A stretch of DNA of 5,467 nt from an archaeon (GTDB lineage: Archaea; Thermoproteota; Nitrososphaeria; Nitrososphaerales; Gagatemarchaeaceae): NCBI GenBank assembly GCA_021822995.1, contig JAKAPN010000084.1, positions 1-5,467 on the forward strand. The letters run 5' to 3'. The position numbers and the translations under genes are program-made. The notes under the pieces are model-generated. The model worked only from the letters and a program-made list of their open reading frames with translations, did no database searches and was not told where the DNA came from. Positions 5,383 to 5,467 of this stretch are shown here, piece after piece. Every line of letters starts with the position of its first letter. Positions within the stretch are counted from its first letter, which is position 1.

Positions 5383-5467
5383 CTCCAGGTGACAACGCCG
5401 ACGAGCATCACCAGCGAACCGGCGAAGCCCGTGATCAGGGCCCCCGCCATGTCAGAGCTCAGCCCGA
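5364..5467 (-). CDS. Membrane protein, C-terminal end only
   Basis: Open frame entering from the right edge of the window and ending at TAA 5366-5364. The visible 33 residues begin GLSSDMAGALITGFAGS and continue LVMLVGVVTWSYLSSS, a single strongly hydrophobic, Gly-rich helix with a short polar tail. This is typical of the last transmembrane segment of a transporter or respiratory subunit. The family cannot be named from so little. Codons are GC-rich at third positions, as in the M20 gene at the far left and unlike the segment between, so it is taken as host sequence. The recombinase-like frame overlaps it by 32 bases in another frame of the same strand. Confidence 0.55.
   Translation of the reverse strand, partial: GLSSDMAGALITGFAGSLVMLVGVVTWSYLSSS

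Larger units (their letters stand above)
4709..5395 (-). pseudogene. Probable tyrosine recombinase fragment (core-binding domain only)
   Basis: The 228-codon frame resembles the N-terminal half of archaeal tyrosine recombinases. LWNLHETIRQDKAMQQYFAVL leads into SYRTAPAACRAFLDYLGI, like the SAM-like core-binding domain. After a linker, LASFVKGVFRSMQDFDRL matches the second half of that domain. GLSNEQLDTALQLLSEHYP may be the very start of the catalytic domain, but the frame ends at TAG 4711-4709. No Arg...His-x-x-Arg...Tyr catalytic set is present there, and none was seen in other frames downstream. It would therefore bind DNA at best and not recombine. The first possible start, TTG at 5395, lies inside the coding end of the neighbouring membrane protein gene, and the next, ATG at 5176, is well inside the frame. 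The 5' end may thus also be damaged or fused to host sequence. Family assignment is by pattern only and moderate; an unrelated helical protein cannot be excluded. Confidence 0.45.

Noticed and set aside
1..5467. CRISPR array
   Set aside because: No regularly spaced direct repeats of 20-40 bases were seen anywhere in the window.

Overview
The window reads as an archaeal chromosome fragment, probably from a GC-rich uncultured lineage (no marker gene allows a firmer placement), in which a small mobile element of about 3.9 kb lies between two blocks of host sequence. The archaeal reading rests on an M20 peptidase of archaeal style, TATA-like boxes about 20-35 bases upstream of starts, Shine-Dalgarno motifs of the GGTGAT/GGAGG type, frequent TTG starts, and proteins resembling archaeal plasmid and virus genes.

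Left host block (1 to about 1450): the 3' part of an M20 metallopeptidase on the + strand, then the decayed 3' end of a heavy-metal P-type ATPase on the - strand. The ATPase keeps its TGD and GDGINDAP motifs but is broken by frameshifts and an internal stop. Right host block (about 5364 to the end): the last 33 codons of a membrane protein on the - strand, with the same high-GC codon use as the left block.

Middle (about 1454 to 5382), visibly less GC-rich. On the - strand there is a three-gene operon with almost no spacing: a HicB-like antitoxin, a HicA-like toxin with a TTG start, and an uncharacterised 151-residue protein, also with a TTG start overlapping the HicA stop. Next, also on the - strand, is a winged-helix/zinc-ribbon protein. 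It is divergent from a + strand gene for a HUH rolling-circle Rep-like endonuclease, which is split by a one-base shift in a G-rich tract. A 68-residue gene is coupled to the Rep 3' end. It converges, sharing the bases CTAG in both stop codons, on a - strand gene that looks like a tyrosine recombinase without its catalytic domain.

The short region between the divergent regulator and Rep genes holds a 7-bp perfect hairpin and is the best candidate for a replication origin or operator. At the two edges of the low-GC segment lies an imperfect 28-bp inverted repeat (21 of 28 identical, no gaps), which may mark the element's ends. The simplest reading is an integrated, now immobile rolling-circle plasmid or virus relic: Rep and recombinase are both broken, while the HicBA operon looks intact and may be what keeps the segment in place.
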